From positions 351,841 to 415,840 of the forward strand of contig PAQM01000006.1 of assembly GCA_002709305.1 (NCBI GenBank): DNA of 64,000 nucleotides. Reading direction: 5' to 3'. A program made the position numbers and the translations under genes. This DNA is from Crocinitomicaceae bacterium. Its GTDB lineage: Bacteria > Bacteroidota > Bacteroidia > Flavobacteriales_D > Crocinitomicaceae. Below the pieces are notes generated by a model, which worked only from the letters and a program-made list of their open reading frames with translations, did no database searches and was not told the DNA's origin. Below, one piece after another: positions 1-7,856 of the stretch (its first letter is position 1; the number at the start of each line of letters is the position of its first letter).

Positions 1-748
1 CAGTGTAATAACAAATATAAGCCTAGAACATACTGATATTTTAGGAAATACTATTGCAAAAATAGCCAAAGAGAAGGCCGGAATAATAAAGAAAGATACT
101 CCTATAGTTATAGGAGATATGAAAATAGAAGCAAAAAAAATAATAGAATCCGAAGCAATAAAATTGAATTCAAAAATTATTGAATCAACTAAATTTAAAT
201 CAAAATTAAAATTATTTAACCTTCCATTATTAGGTGATTATCAACTCAATAATCTTTTAACAGTTATTGCATCATTATCAGAATTAAATAGTATGAAATT
301 TAAATCTAATAATGACATAATTCAACGAGGATTAAATAATATTATAAGAAACACTGGTTTCGTACCTAGAATGCAAATTATATCAAAAAAACCTCTAATC
401 ATTTATGATGTTTCTCATAATGTAGAAGGAATTTCAATCTCTTTAGATACTATAAAAAATATTCAACAAGGAGATTTACACATAGTGTTTTCATCAAGTA
501 AAGAGAAGGATATAGAAAGTATACTAAAAATTTTTCCAATAAAATCTAATATGTACTTCACAAAAAGTAGCAACGAAAGGTCAGTATTAATTAGTGATTT
601 TAAAAAAATATCAAAAAAAATAAATTTTTCAACTAAAAAATATTTTAATGATGCTAAAAGCGCACTAAAAAATGCAAAAGATTCTTCTTCTTCCAATGAT
701 ACTATTCTAGTAATAGGATCATTTTTCTTAATTTCAGATTTTTTATGA
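1..748 (+). CDS. folC: Folylpolyglutamate synthase / dihydrofolate synthase, 3' part
   Basis: The reading frame is open from base 2, so the 5' end lies outside the window; an internal ATG at 119 is not the true start. About 248 residues are visible. FolC is a cytoplasmic Mur-ligase-like enzyme that adds glutamate to dihydropteroate or folates using ATP. The visible part starts with the family motifs SLEHTDILGNT and IAKEKAGIIK, which belong to the central ATP-binding domain. The C-terminal Mur-ligase domain follows, with LPLLGDYQLNN and YDVSHNVEGI, the counterpart of the usual DGAHN-type motif, and a closing IGSFFL strand. It is followed by tRNA-Val on the same strand. Assignment rests on these motifs; only the dihydrofolate versus polyglutamate activity split is unclear. 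Confidence 0.9.
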   Translation, partial: SVITNISLEHTDILGNTIAKIAKEKAGIIKKDTPIVIGDMKIEAKKIIESEAIKLNSKIIESTKFKSKLKLFNLPLLGDYQLNNLLTVIASLSELNSMKFKSNNDIIQRGLNNIIRNTGFVPRMQIISKKPLIIYDVSHNVEGISISLDTIKNIQQGDLHIVFSSSKEKDIESILKIFPIKSNMYFTKSSNERSVLISDFKKISKKINFSTKKYFNDAKSALKNAKDSSSSNDTILVIGSFFLISDFL

Positions 749-778
749 AATTTATGCTATCAATAAAAAAATTCAAGT

Positions 779-786
779 TATATTTG
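779..786 (+). promoter_or_regulatory. Possible -7 element for tRNA-Val
   Basis: TATATTTG fits the Bacteroidota -7 consensus TAnnTTTG and lies about 33 bases before the tRNA-Val gene. No TTG (-33) is found at the expected distance, so this is weak. Confidence 0.35.
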
Positions 787-818
787 CCTTCCAAGTTATT
801 AGTTAAAATAAACTATTT

Positions 819-893
819 GGGGAATTAGCTCAGTTGGTTTAGAGCACCTGCCTTACAAGCAGGGGGTCACTGGTTCGAATCCAGTATTCCCCA
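819..893 (+). tRNA. tRNA-Val (anticodon TAC)
   Basis: A full cloverleaf can be folded: the 7-bp acceptor GGGGAAT pairs with ATTCCCC, the D-arm has TAGCTCAGTTGG, the anticodon stem CCTGC/GCAGG encloses loop CTTACAA with anticodon TAC, and the T-arm carries GGTTCGAATCC. CCA is not encoded. It sits between folC and a MerC-like gene. Confidence 0.96.
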
Positions 894-918
894 CTTTTTT
901 ATGAATAAAAAACTGTAA

Positions 919-1323
919 ATGAGATCATTATCATTTTCTATTAATTCGGACAAAATAGGTATTATTTCAAGTACTTTATGCCTTGTTCACTGTATCATTA
1001 CACCCTTCATATTTATTATAAAAGCATGTTCACATACCTGCTGTTCACAATCACCTATTTGGTGGCAATCAATAGATTATTTATTCTTAGGTATAGCATT
1101 TATTGCAATTTTCTATGCGACACAAAAAAAAATGAAACATTGGCTTAGAATTTCATTTTGGTTATCATGGTCTCTATTATTAGTAGTAATATTAAATGAA
1201 TCACTTCAAGTTTTACATTTATCTAATTATTTGCTTTATATACCTGCTTTTCTTATTATTACTCTACATTTTTACAACATGTTTTTTTGTAAATGCTCTA
1301 ATGATGCTTGTTGTCACAAATAA
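919..1323 (+). CDS. MerC domain-containing membrane protein
   Basis: This is a 134-residue protein with about four hydrophobic helices. The N-terminal segment DKIGIISSTLCLVHC holds a Cys-x3-Cys pair (residues 21 and 25), as in the MerC family of inner-membrane mercury-uptake proteins. Further cysteines lie in CSHTCC (about residue 37) and in a C-terminal CKCSNDACC cluster. Short MerC-like proteins are common in Flavobacteriia without any mer operon, and no merA, merR or merT is present here, so a role in metal or thiol handling is inferred, not shown. The start codon lies 25 bases after tRNA-Val. The YceI-family gene follows 34 bases downstream, so the two may be co-transcribed. Confidence 0.75.
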   Translation: MRSLSFSINSDKIGIISSTLCLVHCIITPFIFIIKACSHTCCSQSPIWWQSIDYLFLGIAFIAIFYATQKKMKHWLRISFWLSWSLLLVVILNESLQVLHLSNYLLYIPAFLIITLHFYNMFFCKCSNDACCHK

Positions 1324-1357
1324 TATTAACATCCTATATAATAAAAAAATAGTTACA

Positions 1358-1921
1358 ATGAAAAAAATTATTTTATCATTAGTAATCATACTTATAACTT
1401 CACTTATAAGTTATGGTCAGAAAAAAACAATAAATATTTCAAAAAGTAATGTTTTTTGGGAAGGTCATAAAATAACTGGAAGTCATGAAGGTTTAATGAT
1501 GTTCAAATCTGGTCATTTAAATTTTGAAAACAATAAATTAACAGGAGGGTCTTTTATAGTTGACATGCAATCAATATCATGTACTGATTTATCAGGGAAT
1601 TCAAAGAAAAGTTTTGAAAAACATCTCAATTCAGAAGACTTTTTTGGAACAGACAAACACCCTACTTCAAAGCTTTTGATTACTAAAGTAGAAAAGAGAA
1701 AAAATAAAAACTTATTCAAATGTTCCGGTGATATAACCATAAAAAATATCACCCAAAAAATATATTTCGATATAAAAATAGAAAAGAACAAAGCTTTTGT
1801 TAAAACAAAAATTGATAGATCAAAATTTAATATCAAATATAAATCAGGTAGTTTTTTTGACGGACTTGGTGATAGTCTAATTTATGACGAATTTGATTTG
1901 AAAATCAATCTGTTTTTTTAA
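1358..1921 (+). CDS. YceI family protein, secreted
   Basis: 187 residues. I chose ATG 1358 because it opens a clean signal peptide (MKKIILSLVIILITSLISYGQ), whereas the longer frame from 1196 would overlap the MerC-like gene by over 100 bases. The mature part fits the YceI lipocalin-like fold: a VFWEGHKITGSHEG strand near the start, LTGGSFIVDMQSISCTD, then FFGTDKHPTSKLLITKVE, a GDITIKNITQKI strand and FNIKYKSGSFFDGLGD. YceI proteins bind isoprenoid or other amphiphilic ligands in the periplasm; the ligand here is unknown. It probably shares a transcript with the MerC-like gene. Confidence 0.85.
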   Translation: MKKIILSLVIILITSLISYGQKKTINISKSNVFWEGHKITGSHEGLMMFKSGHLNFENNKLTGGSFIVDMQSISCTDLSGNSKKSFEKHLNSEDFFGTDKHPTSKLLITKVEKRKNKNLFKCSGDITIKNITQKIYFDIKIEKNKAFVKTKIDRSKFNIKYKSGSFFDGLGDSLIYDEFDLKINLFF

Positions 1922-2044
1922 TTTATTATCAGTATTTTTTCTTATTTATATACACTTTATTAAGTCTATAACTTTTTATAGATTTTATATATTATTAATT
2001 AAATAAAAATACTAATGTAACCGCATCAACACAAAAACTAGGTT

Positions 2045-3286
2045 ATGAAAGTAATCAACCTATTTTTAGCAATTATTATATCATTTTATAATATGTCTCA
2101 AAATTATGTAGCACCATTTGCAAACAAAGGTCTATGGGGATATGTTCTTTCCAACGGAAACGTACTAATAAATAACATTTATAAACATGCTGATCCATTC
2201 AATGATGGTTTAGCATTTGTATTTAATATTAAAAGTAAACGATGGATGATAATAGATAAATACAATAATGAAATTAATGTAGATGCAAAAAATTATATTC
2301 CTAAAAACTATTTTGGGTTTGGTAGAAAAGGATTCATAGATAGTTTAGCTCAAATTAGAGTGAAAAATAAATTTGCATGTATTAATACTAAAGGCAAATT
2401 TATACATAAAGCAGAATATGATAAATTATCAGAATTCAAAGATGGTTTCGCAATTGGAAGAATAGACCAACAATTCTATCTTTTAGGGAAAAAAGGAGAA
2501 AAAATAAAAATTAATGGATCAATTAACGGAGTAAATTATGTGAAAAATGGATATGCTCCATTCAAAAATAAAGAAGGAAATTTTGGTTTTATAGATACAA
2601 AAGGTGAAATAATTATACCAGCAAAATTTGAAAATGTAGGTTATTTTTATAATAATCTTGCATGGGCTAGAAAAATTAATGGAAAAATAGGTTTTATAAA
2701 CATTAATGGAGATTGGGTTATAGAACCCGTATTTGATAAAGTTACCAACTTTGAAGGTAATGATAAAATTGCAAGTGTAAAAAAAGAGGATAGATGGATA
2801 TTTTTAAGAGCTTCTGGAGAAACATTTGAAATAAAAAATACTATTGCTATTGGAAAATTTAATAACGAAAGATGTTGGGTTAAAACAATTAACAATAAAG
2901 TAGGATTTATTGATAAAAAAGGCAATTGGATTGTAGAACCTAAATACGAAGCTGCTAAAAATTTTGAATATGGTCTGTCAAGAGTAAAGAAAAATGGTCT
3001 TTGGGGACTAATTAATACAAGTGGAGAAATAATTGCTGATTGTATATACAAGAAAATTGGAAAAATAACAGAATACCCAATTGAAATATTAAGATTTGAT
3101 TTATGGGGGTTTATCAATCATGATGGTTCTATATTAGTTGAACCAAAATATTCAGACACTAGAACATTCAAAGAAAATTACGCTGCTGTTAGAACTAACA
3201 ATAAATGGGGGCTTATAGATATAAAAGGAAAAGAAGTAATTAAACCAAAATACTTAAAATTTAAAAGTGGATCATCAATTGAATAG
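2045..3286 (+). CDS. WG-repeat protein, secreted
   Basis: 413 residues. After an N-terminal signal peptide (MKVINLFLAIIISFYNMSQ) nearly the whole chain is made of about eleven WG-type repeats of 33-38 residues. The clearest units contain GFIDTKGEIIIPAKF, GFININGDWVIEPVF, GFIDKKGNWIVEPKY, WGLINTSGEIIADCIY, WGFINHDGSILVEPKY and WGLIDIKGKEVIKPKY. WG repeats are beta-rich units of unknown function, common in Bacteroidota and Firmicutes. No catalytic domain is seen, so a binding or structural role outside the inner membrane is inferred. The gene stands alone: 123 bases follow the yceI-like gene, and the convergent tRNA-Ser lies downstream. Confidence 0.85.
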   Translation: MKVINLFLAIIISFYNMSQNYVAPFANKGLWGYVLSNGNVLINNIYKHADPFNDGLAFVFNIKSKRWMIIDKYNNEINVDAKNYIPKNYFGFGRKGFIDSLAQIRVKNKFACINTKGKFIHKAEYDKLSEFKDGFAIGRIDQQFYLLGKKGEKIKINGSINGVNYVKNGYAPFKNKEGNFGFIDTKGEIIIPAKFENVGYFYNNLAWARKINGKIGFININGDWVIEPVFDKVTNFEGNDKIASVKKEDRWIFLRASGETFEIKNTIAIGKFNNERCWVKTINNKVGFIDKKGNWIVEPKYEAAKNFEYGLSRVKKNGLWGLINTSGEIIADCIYKKIGKITEYPIEILRFDLWGFINHDGSILVEPKYSDTRTFKENYAAVRTNNKWGLIDIKGKEVIKPKYLKFKSGSSIE

Positions 3287-3302
3287 ATTGATAGATATAT
3301 TT

Positions 3303-3334
3303 AATAAAAAAAAGGTTCTGAAAATCAGAACCTT
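3303..3334 (-). terminator. Rho-independent terminator of tRNA-Ser(TGA)
   Basis: A perfect 10-bp inverted repeat (AAGGTTCTGA, 3312-3321, and TCAGAACCTT, 3325-3334) with a 3-base loop is followed on the minus strand by a run of T (complement of 3305-3313). It lies 8 bases past the tRNA 3' end. Confidence 0.85.
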
Positions 3335-3340
3335 ATCTCA

Positions 3341-3426
<86 letters not shown>

Positions 3427-3430
3427 GGGC

Positions 3431-3460
3431 CAAAGGTAATTTGTTTTTATTTATTGACAA
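3431..3460 (-). promoter_or_regulatory. Promoter of tRNA-Ser(TGA)
   Basis: Minus-strand TTG (complement of 3458-3460), a 19-base spacer and TACCTTTG (complement of 3431-3438) match the Bacteroidota sigma consensus TTG-N17-23-TAnnTTTG. The expected start of transcription falls almost exactly on the tRNA 5' end at 3426. Confidence 0.7.
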
Positions 3461-3542
3461 TGTTTTTTCCAAATAATTTAATTTATTGATTGTATATATA
3501 AGAAATAAAATAAGTTTCTCTTTTTGTAACTTTACAAAAGTT

Positions 3543-4988
3543 ATGAGATATATACTTTTAATTTTGGGTGTTTTTATTTTTGCAATTCAATTAAATGCAA
3601 AAAAAAATAACTATTCAAAAGAAGTTCGTGCCTATATTGATAGCAAAAATTACTATGCTCCTGGATATGGGAATTACATAGAATTCCAAATAAAGTTTAT
3701 TGGAAGTTCATTAAATTATGTCTACAACGAATCTGGAATTTCAGCTGAGGTTCTCATTCAAATGGAAATAAAAAACCAAGATAGTATTATTATATCTGAT
3801 GCGTACCGACTCTCCTCCCCTTTATTCAAGGATAGTATTACTTATGATTTTTATGACATAAAAAGATTTATTATTGAGCCAGGTTCATATGATTTCAAAA
3901 TTAAAATCCTTGATTTAAATAACGACAAAGACAAGAAACCTCTTGAAGCCAATAAAAAAATTATAATACAAGAACTTGGTAATAATGTTAGTATATCTGA
4001 CATACAAATAGCACAAAGTGCATCAAAAACGAAAACTGGATTTGAATCTTCTATATTCTACAAATCTGGTTATGAAATAATACCTTATTTATCTACATTC
4101 TATCCAAAAGAAATATCTTTTATACCAGTTTATTTAGAAATATATAATACTGATAAATTAGAAAATGATGTTTTTGCAATTAAACAGACATTAATCAATT
4201 CTGAAACTGAATTAGAACTTCAAGAACTAACAACCTTCTCAAAACATGATACTGCTAAGGTAGTAGTTTTTGTCCGTGAGATTGATATTAAAAATATACC
4301 AACAGGTAAATATATGTTACAATATTCTGTACTTAATAAAAATATGACTGAGTTATATTCTCAATCATATGAATTTGATCGCAGTAATGACCTTGAAGTC
4401 AACTATCAATCTAATGAAATTATTTTAGATCCTTCTTTTAAAAATTCAATAAAAAATGACTCTTTAAATTTTTATTTAGAAAGCTTAATACCTATTTCGA
4501 CAAGATCTGAGATTAATAACATTTTAAAAATTACAAAACAAAAAAATATAAATTTAAAAAGACGATATCATCAACAATATTGGAAAAAAACTTCACCAAA
4601 TAACACTTATGAGAACTGGATTAAATACAAGAAACAAGTTGATTTTGTAGAAAAATTATATTCCACAAATATTCAATCTGGTTATGAAACTGATAGAGGT
4701 CGTACCTACTTAAAATATGGTTCTCCTTCAAATGTGATTCAAAGAGAATATTCTCCCACAGAATATCCATATGAAATATGGGTTTATGATAATATCAAAA
4801 CATTCACAAATAAAAGATTTGTTTTTTATAACCCTTCAATGGCAAATAATTCATACCAACTATTACACTCTGATATGATTGGAGAAATACAAAATTTAAA
4901 TTGGCCATCAGAAATATCAAAAAATGGCAGTATCAATAATCCTAACTCTAAAGGAGATTATGGGGGATCTGCTGGTAGAGATTATTAA
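3543..4988 (+). CDS. GWxTD domain-containing protein
   Basis: 481 residues from ATG 3543, chosen because it opens a signal peptide (MRYILLILGVFIFAIQLNA); the longer frame from 3486 adds 19 residues before it. The middle of the protein is a beta-rich region of about 300 residues. The C-terminal part is a GWxTD domain: a helical stretch with RRYHQQYWKK, then GYETDRGRTYLKYGSP at about residues 380-395 and YPYEIWVYD. GWxTD proteins are secreted proteins of unknown function in Bacteroidota and related phyla. The gene ends 23 bases before a glycosyltransferase, a pairing often seen in Flavobacteriia, so they are probably one operon. Confidence 0.85.
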   Translation: MRYILLILGVFIFAIQLNAKKNNYSKEVRAYIDSKNYYAPGYGNYIEFQIKFIGSSLNYVYNESGISAEVLIQMEIKNQDSIIISDAYRLSSPLFKDSITYDFYDIKRFIIEPGSYDFKIKILDLNNDKDKKPLEANKKIIIQELGNNVSISDIQIAQSASKTKTGFESSIFYKSGYEIIPYLSTFYPKEISFIPVYLEIYNTDKLENDVFAIKQTLINSETELELQELTTFSKHDTAKVVVFVREIDIKNIPTGKYMLQYSVLNKNMTELYSQSYEFDRSNDLEVNYQSNEIILDPSFKNSIKNDSLNFYLESLIPISTRSEINNILKITKQKNINLKRRYHQQYWKKTSPNNTYENWIKYKKQVDFVEKLYSTNIQSGYETDRGRTYLKYGSPSNVIQREYSPTEYPYEIWVYDNIKTFTNKRFVFYNPSMANNSYQLLHSDMIGEIQNLNWPSEISKNGSINNPNSKGDYGGSAGRDY

Positions 4989-5011
4989 AATATTAATAGA
5001 TTTAAAGTTTT

Positions 5012-6040
5012 ATGTCACTTAACCATATATCTGTAGTAATTTTAAATTGGAATGGTAAAGAATTATTAGAAACTTTTCTTCCATCAGTCATCGCTAACTC
5101 GGGAGATGCAAAAATCATTGTAGCAGATAATGGATCTACTGATGATTCCATAAAATTTGTAAAAGAAAATCATCCAACAGTTGAAATAATAATAAATAAA
5201 ACTAATTCTGGTTTTGCTAAAGGGTATAATGATGTGCTCCAAAAAATAAATAATGAAATATATGTTCTATTAAATAATGATATTGAAGTAACACATAACT
5301 GGCTTATTCCTTTATCAAAAATTATGGAAGATAAAAAGGTAGCAGCTTGCCAACCAAAAATTTTATCTTACAAAAACAAAAAATTATTTGAACATGCTGG
5401 TGCTTCAGGGGGATTTATTGATAAAAATTACTATCCATTTTGTAGAGGAAGAATTTTTAATAAAGTTGAAGAAGATACTAAACAGTATGATAAAAAAATA
5501 GAAATATTTTGGGCTACAGGTGCATGTTTAATGATACGTTCAAATTATTTTCATGAAATAGAAGGTTTTGATGAAGATTTTTTTGCACATATGGAAGAAA
5601 TTGATTTATGTTGGAGATTAAAAAAATTAAATCTAAAAATCATTGCGTGTCCTGATTCTAAAGTGTTTCACCTTGGAGGAGGAACATTACAATATAATTC
5701 ACCTAAAAAAGTTTATCTAAACTTCCGAAATAGCTTAATGATGATAACGAAGAATCATGAAGGATATATACTACCCAAAATTATTCTACGTTTAACTTTA
5801 GATGGTCTTGCAGCATTTACATTCCTGTTGAAAAATGGTGAGATTTTTAATTTTACAGCCATTTTTAGAGCACATTTATCTTATTATCTTAAACTAAGAT
5901 TATTATTAAGAAAACGTCGACAAATCAAATCAAAAAAATCAACCTTCAATTCAAAAGGAATTTATAAAGGAAGCATAATAACATCTTATTTCTTAAAAAA
6001 GAAAAATAAATTCTCAAATCTGGATCAAAAATTATTTTAA
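5012..6040 (+). CDS. Glycosyltransferase family 2
   Basis: 342 residues. The N-terminal GT-A fold shows ISVVILNWNGKELL, the nucleotide-binding VADNGSTDDS, and the LLNNDIEV segment in the DxD position. ATGACLMIRSNYF and AHMEEIDLCWRLK (acceptor-side acidic residues) complete the family pattern of rhamnosyl-like GT2 enzymes. After about residue 235 there is an amphipathic/hydrophobic stretch (LPKIILRLTLDGLAAFTFLL) suggesting membrane association, and a Lys/Arg-rich tail. It probably transfers a sugar to a cell-surface glycan; donor and acceptor cannot be told. Its last 9 bases overlap the convergent aroQ gene. Confidence 0.88.
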   Translation: MSLNHISVVILNWNGKELLETFLPSVIANSGDAKIIVADNGSTDDSIKFVKENHPTVEIIINKTNSGFAKGYNDVLQKINNEIYVLLNNDIEVTHNWLIPLSKIMEDKKVAACQPKILSYKNKKLFEHAGASGGFIDKNYYPFCRGRIFNKVEEDTKQYDKKIEIFWATGACLMIRSNYFHEIEGFDEDFFAHMEEIDLCWRLKKLNLKIIACPDSKVFHLGGGTLQYNSPKKVYLNFRNSLMMITKNHEGYILPKIILRLTLDGLAAFTFLLKNGEIFNFTAIFRAHLSYYLKLRLLLRKRRQIKSKKSTFNSKGIYKGSIITSYFLKKKNKFSNLDQKLF

Positions 6041-6448
6041 ATTACCAATAAAATAGTCAATAGCTAATTCATAAGCATTTAATCCAAAACCAAAAATACA
6101 ACCAACCACAACTGGTGAAATTAAAGATGTATGCCTAAAAGATTCTCTTTTAGTTATATTGCTAATGTGCACTTCAATAACGGGTGTTTCAATTGCACTA
6201 ATACAATCTCTTATAGCGATACTTGTATGAGTATAAGCTCCTGCATTAAGAATAATTCCATTATGATTTGAACTTTGTATTTTATCAATTATTTCACCTT
6301 CAATATTAGATTGAAAATAATCTAATGAAATAGTTTTTTTTATTTTTAACTCATCAAAATATTTATCAAAAGAAAGATTTCCGTATATTTCTTTTTCACG
6401 TTGACCAATTAAATTTAAATTTGGTCCATTAATAATTAATACTTTCAT
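6032..6448 (-). CDS. aroQ: 3-dehydroquinate dehydratase, type II
   Basis: 138 residues, the usual length for type II enzymes. Catalyses dehydration of 3-dehydroquinate to 3-dehydroshikimate in the shikimate pathway, as a cytoplasmic dodecamer. The family motifs are all present: NGPNLNLIGQREKEIYG (residues 7-23, with the flexible-loop Arg and catalytic Tyr), LNAGAYTHTSIAIRD (Asn and catalytic His), VHISN (substrate-binding His) and RESFRHTS. The gene converges with the glycosyltransferase (9-base overlap) and diverges from xerD, with the starts almost touching. Confidence 0.95.
   Translation of the reverse strand: MKVLIINGPNLNLIGQREKEIYGNLSFDKYFDELKIKKTISLDYFQSNIEGEIIDKIQSSNHNGIILNAGAYTHTSIAIRDCISAIETPVIEVHISNITKRESFRHTSLISPVVVGCIFGFGLNAYELAIDYFIGNLK
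6416..6423 (+). promoter_or_regulatory. Possible -7 element for xerD, inside aroQ
   Basis: TAAATTTG matches TAnnTTTG. It would start transcription near 6430, leaving a short leader before the xerD start proposed at 6451. A TTG lies only 12 bases upstream, too close for the usual spacing, so the call is weak. Confidence 0.3.
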
Positions 6449-6450
6449 TT

Positions 6451-7362
6451 ATTTCGTATTGGGATCACTATATTAAGAATTTTGTTTCATTCTTGAAAAT
6501 CGAAAGAGGATTAGCTGATAATTCTGTTAATGCATATAAAGATGATATACTTAAACTAAAAGTATTTTCAGAAGAACAAAACATAGAACCAAAAAAAATC
6601 ACTTCAGAATTTTTACAAAATTTTATAAGTAATCTTTATGATATAGGTTTAAGCGCTCGAAGTCAATCAAGAATTATTTCTGGTATAAAACAGTTTTTTA
6701 ACTTTCTAATTTTAGAAGATGAATTAGAAAAAGATCCAAGTAAATTACTTGAACTTCCCAAAATTGGACGAAAACTTCCCGAAGTATTAACTATCGAAGA
6801 AATCGATTTAATTATTTCAAAAATAGATCTTAGTTCAAATGAAGGACATAGAAATAAGGCAATATTAGAAACACTCTATAGTTGTGGACTTCGAGTTTCT
6901 GAATTAATTAATCTTAGATTTGAAGAACTTTTTTTCAATGAAGGTTTCATTCGAATAATAGGAAAAGGAAATAAACAGAGACTTGTTCCAGTAAGTAAAT
7001 CAGTAGAAAAAGAAATAAATATTTATGTAAATAATTTTAGACGTCATAAAAAAATAAAACCTTCACAAGAAAGTTACGTTTTTTTAAATCGAAGAGGATC
7101 CCAGTTAACAAGAGTAATGATATTCACGATAGTTAAAAAACTAGCAGATAAAGCCGGAATTATTAAAAATATTTCTCCTCATACATTCAGACATTCATAT
7201 GCTACACACTTGCTAGAAGGTGGGGCGAATTTACGTGCTATTCAAGAAATGTTGGGACATGAATCAATAACTACGACAGAAATTTACACACATTTAGACA
7301 AACAATTTATTAGAGAAGCAATAATCTCATATCATCCTAGAAATAAAAAAAAAGAAATCTAA
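6451..7362 (+). CDS. xerD: Site-specific tyrosine recombinase XerD
   Basis: Resolves chromosome dimers at dif with XerC. With the start at 6451 (ATT) the protein has 303 residues, the normal XerD length. The nearest ordinary start codon is TTG 6493, giving 289 residues and cutting into the conserved N-terminal helix; the bases before it encode SYWDHYIKNFVSFL, which fits the family and continues smoothly into KIERGLADNSVNAY. No ATG or GTG is in frame upstream. The catalytic set is complete: Arg148 (CGLRVSEL), His244 and Arg247 (HTFRH), His270 (LGHES) and Tyr279 (TEIYTHL). The short, core-type protein and housekeeping context argue for XerD/C rather than a mobile-element integrase. The start codon is an inference. 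Confidence 0.85.
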   Translation: MSYWDHYIKNFVSFLKIERGLADNSVNAYKDDILKLKVFSEEQNIEPKKITSEFLQNFISNLYDIGLSARSQSRIISGIKQFFNFLILEDELEKDPSKLLELPKIGRKLPEVLTIEEIDLIISKIDLSSNEGHRNKAILETLYSCGLRVSELINLRFEELFFNEGFIRIIGKGNKQRLVPVSKSVEKEINIYVNNFRRHKKIKPSQESYVFLNRRGSQLTRVMIFTIVKKLADKAGIIKNISPHTFRHSYATHLLEGGANLRAIQEMLGHESITTTEIYTHLDKQFIREAIISYHPRNKKKEI

Positions 7363-7394
7363 AATAAAGGAATTAATATTATATCTTTAAATAC

Positions 7395-7856
7395 ATGAAA
7401 AAATTTACTTCAAAAATTTATTTATTCATCTCTTTATTTTGCATAGTAATATCATGCGCAACACCAAAAAAAAATTCAGATAAGACTACAGTAATAGAAA
7501 AGAATCAAAATTATAGAAAAATTAAAGCAAAAATTGGAGAACTAAATAATAGTGATCCCTTTGATATTAAAAACATAGAAATGCAAAATAATACTTTACT
7601 AATTAGTTTATCTTATACAGGAGGATGTGGAGAGCATTCCTTTGAAATGATTGGTAGTGAATCATTATTAAAAACAAATCCTCCTAAAAGAAAAGTTAAA
7701 TTAATCCATAAAAATCATGAAGATTATTGTAAAAAGATAATAAATGAGGAAATATCTGTTTTTATTTCAGATTTATCTTGCACCAAAATGAAAGGTGCTG
7801 AAACAATATTATTACTTGATGGATGGGATAAAGAAATTAAATACATTTATAAATGA
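7395..7856 (+). CDS. Putative lipoprotein of unknown function
   Basis: 153 residues. The N-terminus is a lipoprotein signal peptide with lipobox VISC (Cys at residue 21), so the protein is probably membrane-anchored. The mature part has a conserved-looking TGGCGEHSFEMIG segment (about residues 76-88), two further cysteines (DYCKK and LSCTK) and ends LLLDGWDKEIKYIYK. I do not recognise a named domain; similar small GCGEH-type lipoproteins occur in Bacteroidota. A near-consensus -7 element TATCTTTA lies at 7382-7389. The stop codon overlaps the elbB start by 4 bases (ATGA), indicating translational coupling. Confidence 0.7.
   Translation: MKKFTSKIYLFISLFCIVISCATPKKNSDKTTVIEKNQNYRKIKAKIGELNNSDPFDIKNIEMQNNTLLISLSYTGGCGEHSFEMIGSESLLKTNPPKRKVKLIHKNHEDYCKKIINEEISVFISDLSCTKMKGAETILLLDGWDKEIKYIYK

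Noticed and set aside
1196..1357. Longer start for the YceI gene
   Set aside because: It overlaps the MerC-like gene and would bury the clear signal peptide that begins at 1358.
6401..6423. TTG with 12-base spacing before TAAATTTG, also at 44965-44987 and 54202-54224
   Set aside because: Three similar spacings looked like an alternative promoter class, but the words are short and frequent in such AT-rich DNA, so chance is likely.
6451..7362. Mobile-element integrase instead of XerD
   Set aside because: Length, housekeeping context beside aroQ and the lack of element genes all favour the chromosomal XerD.
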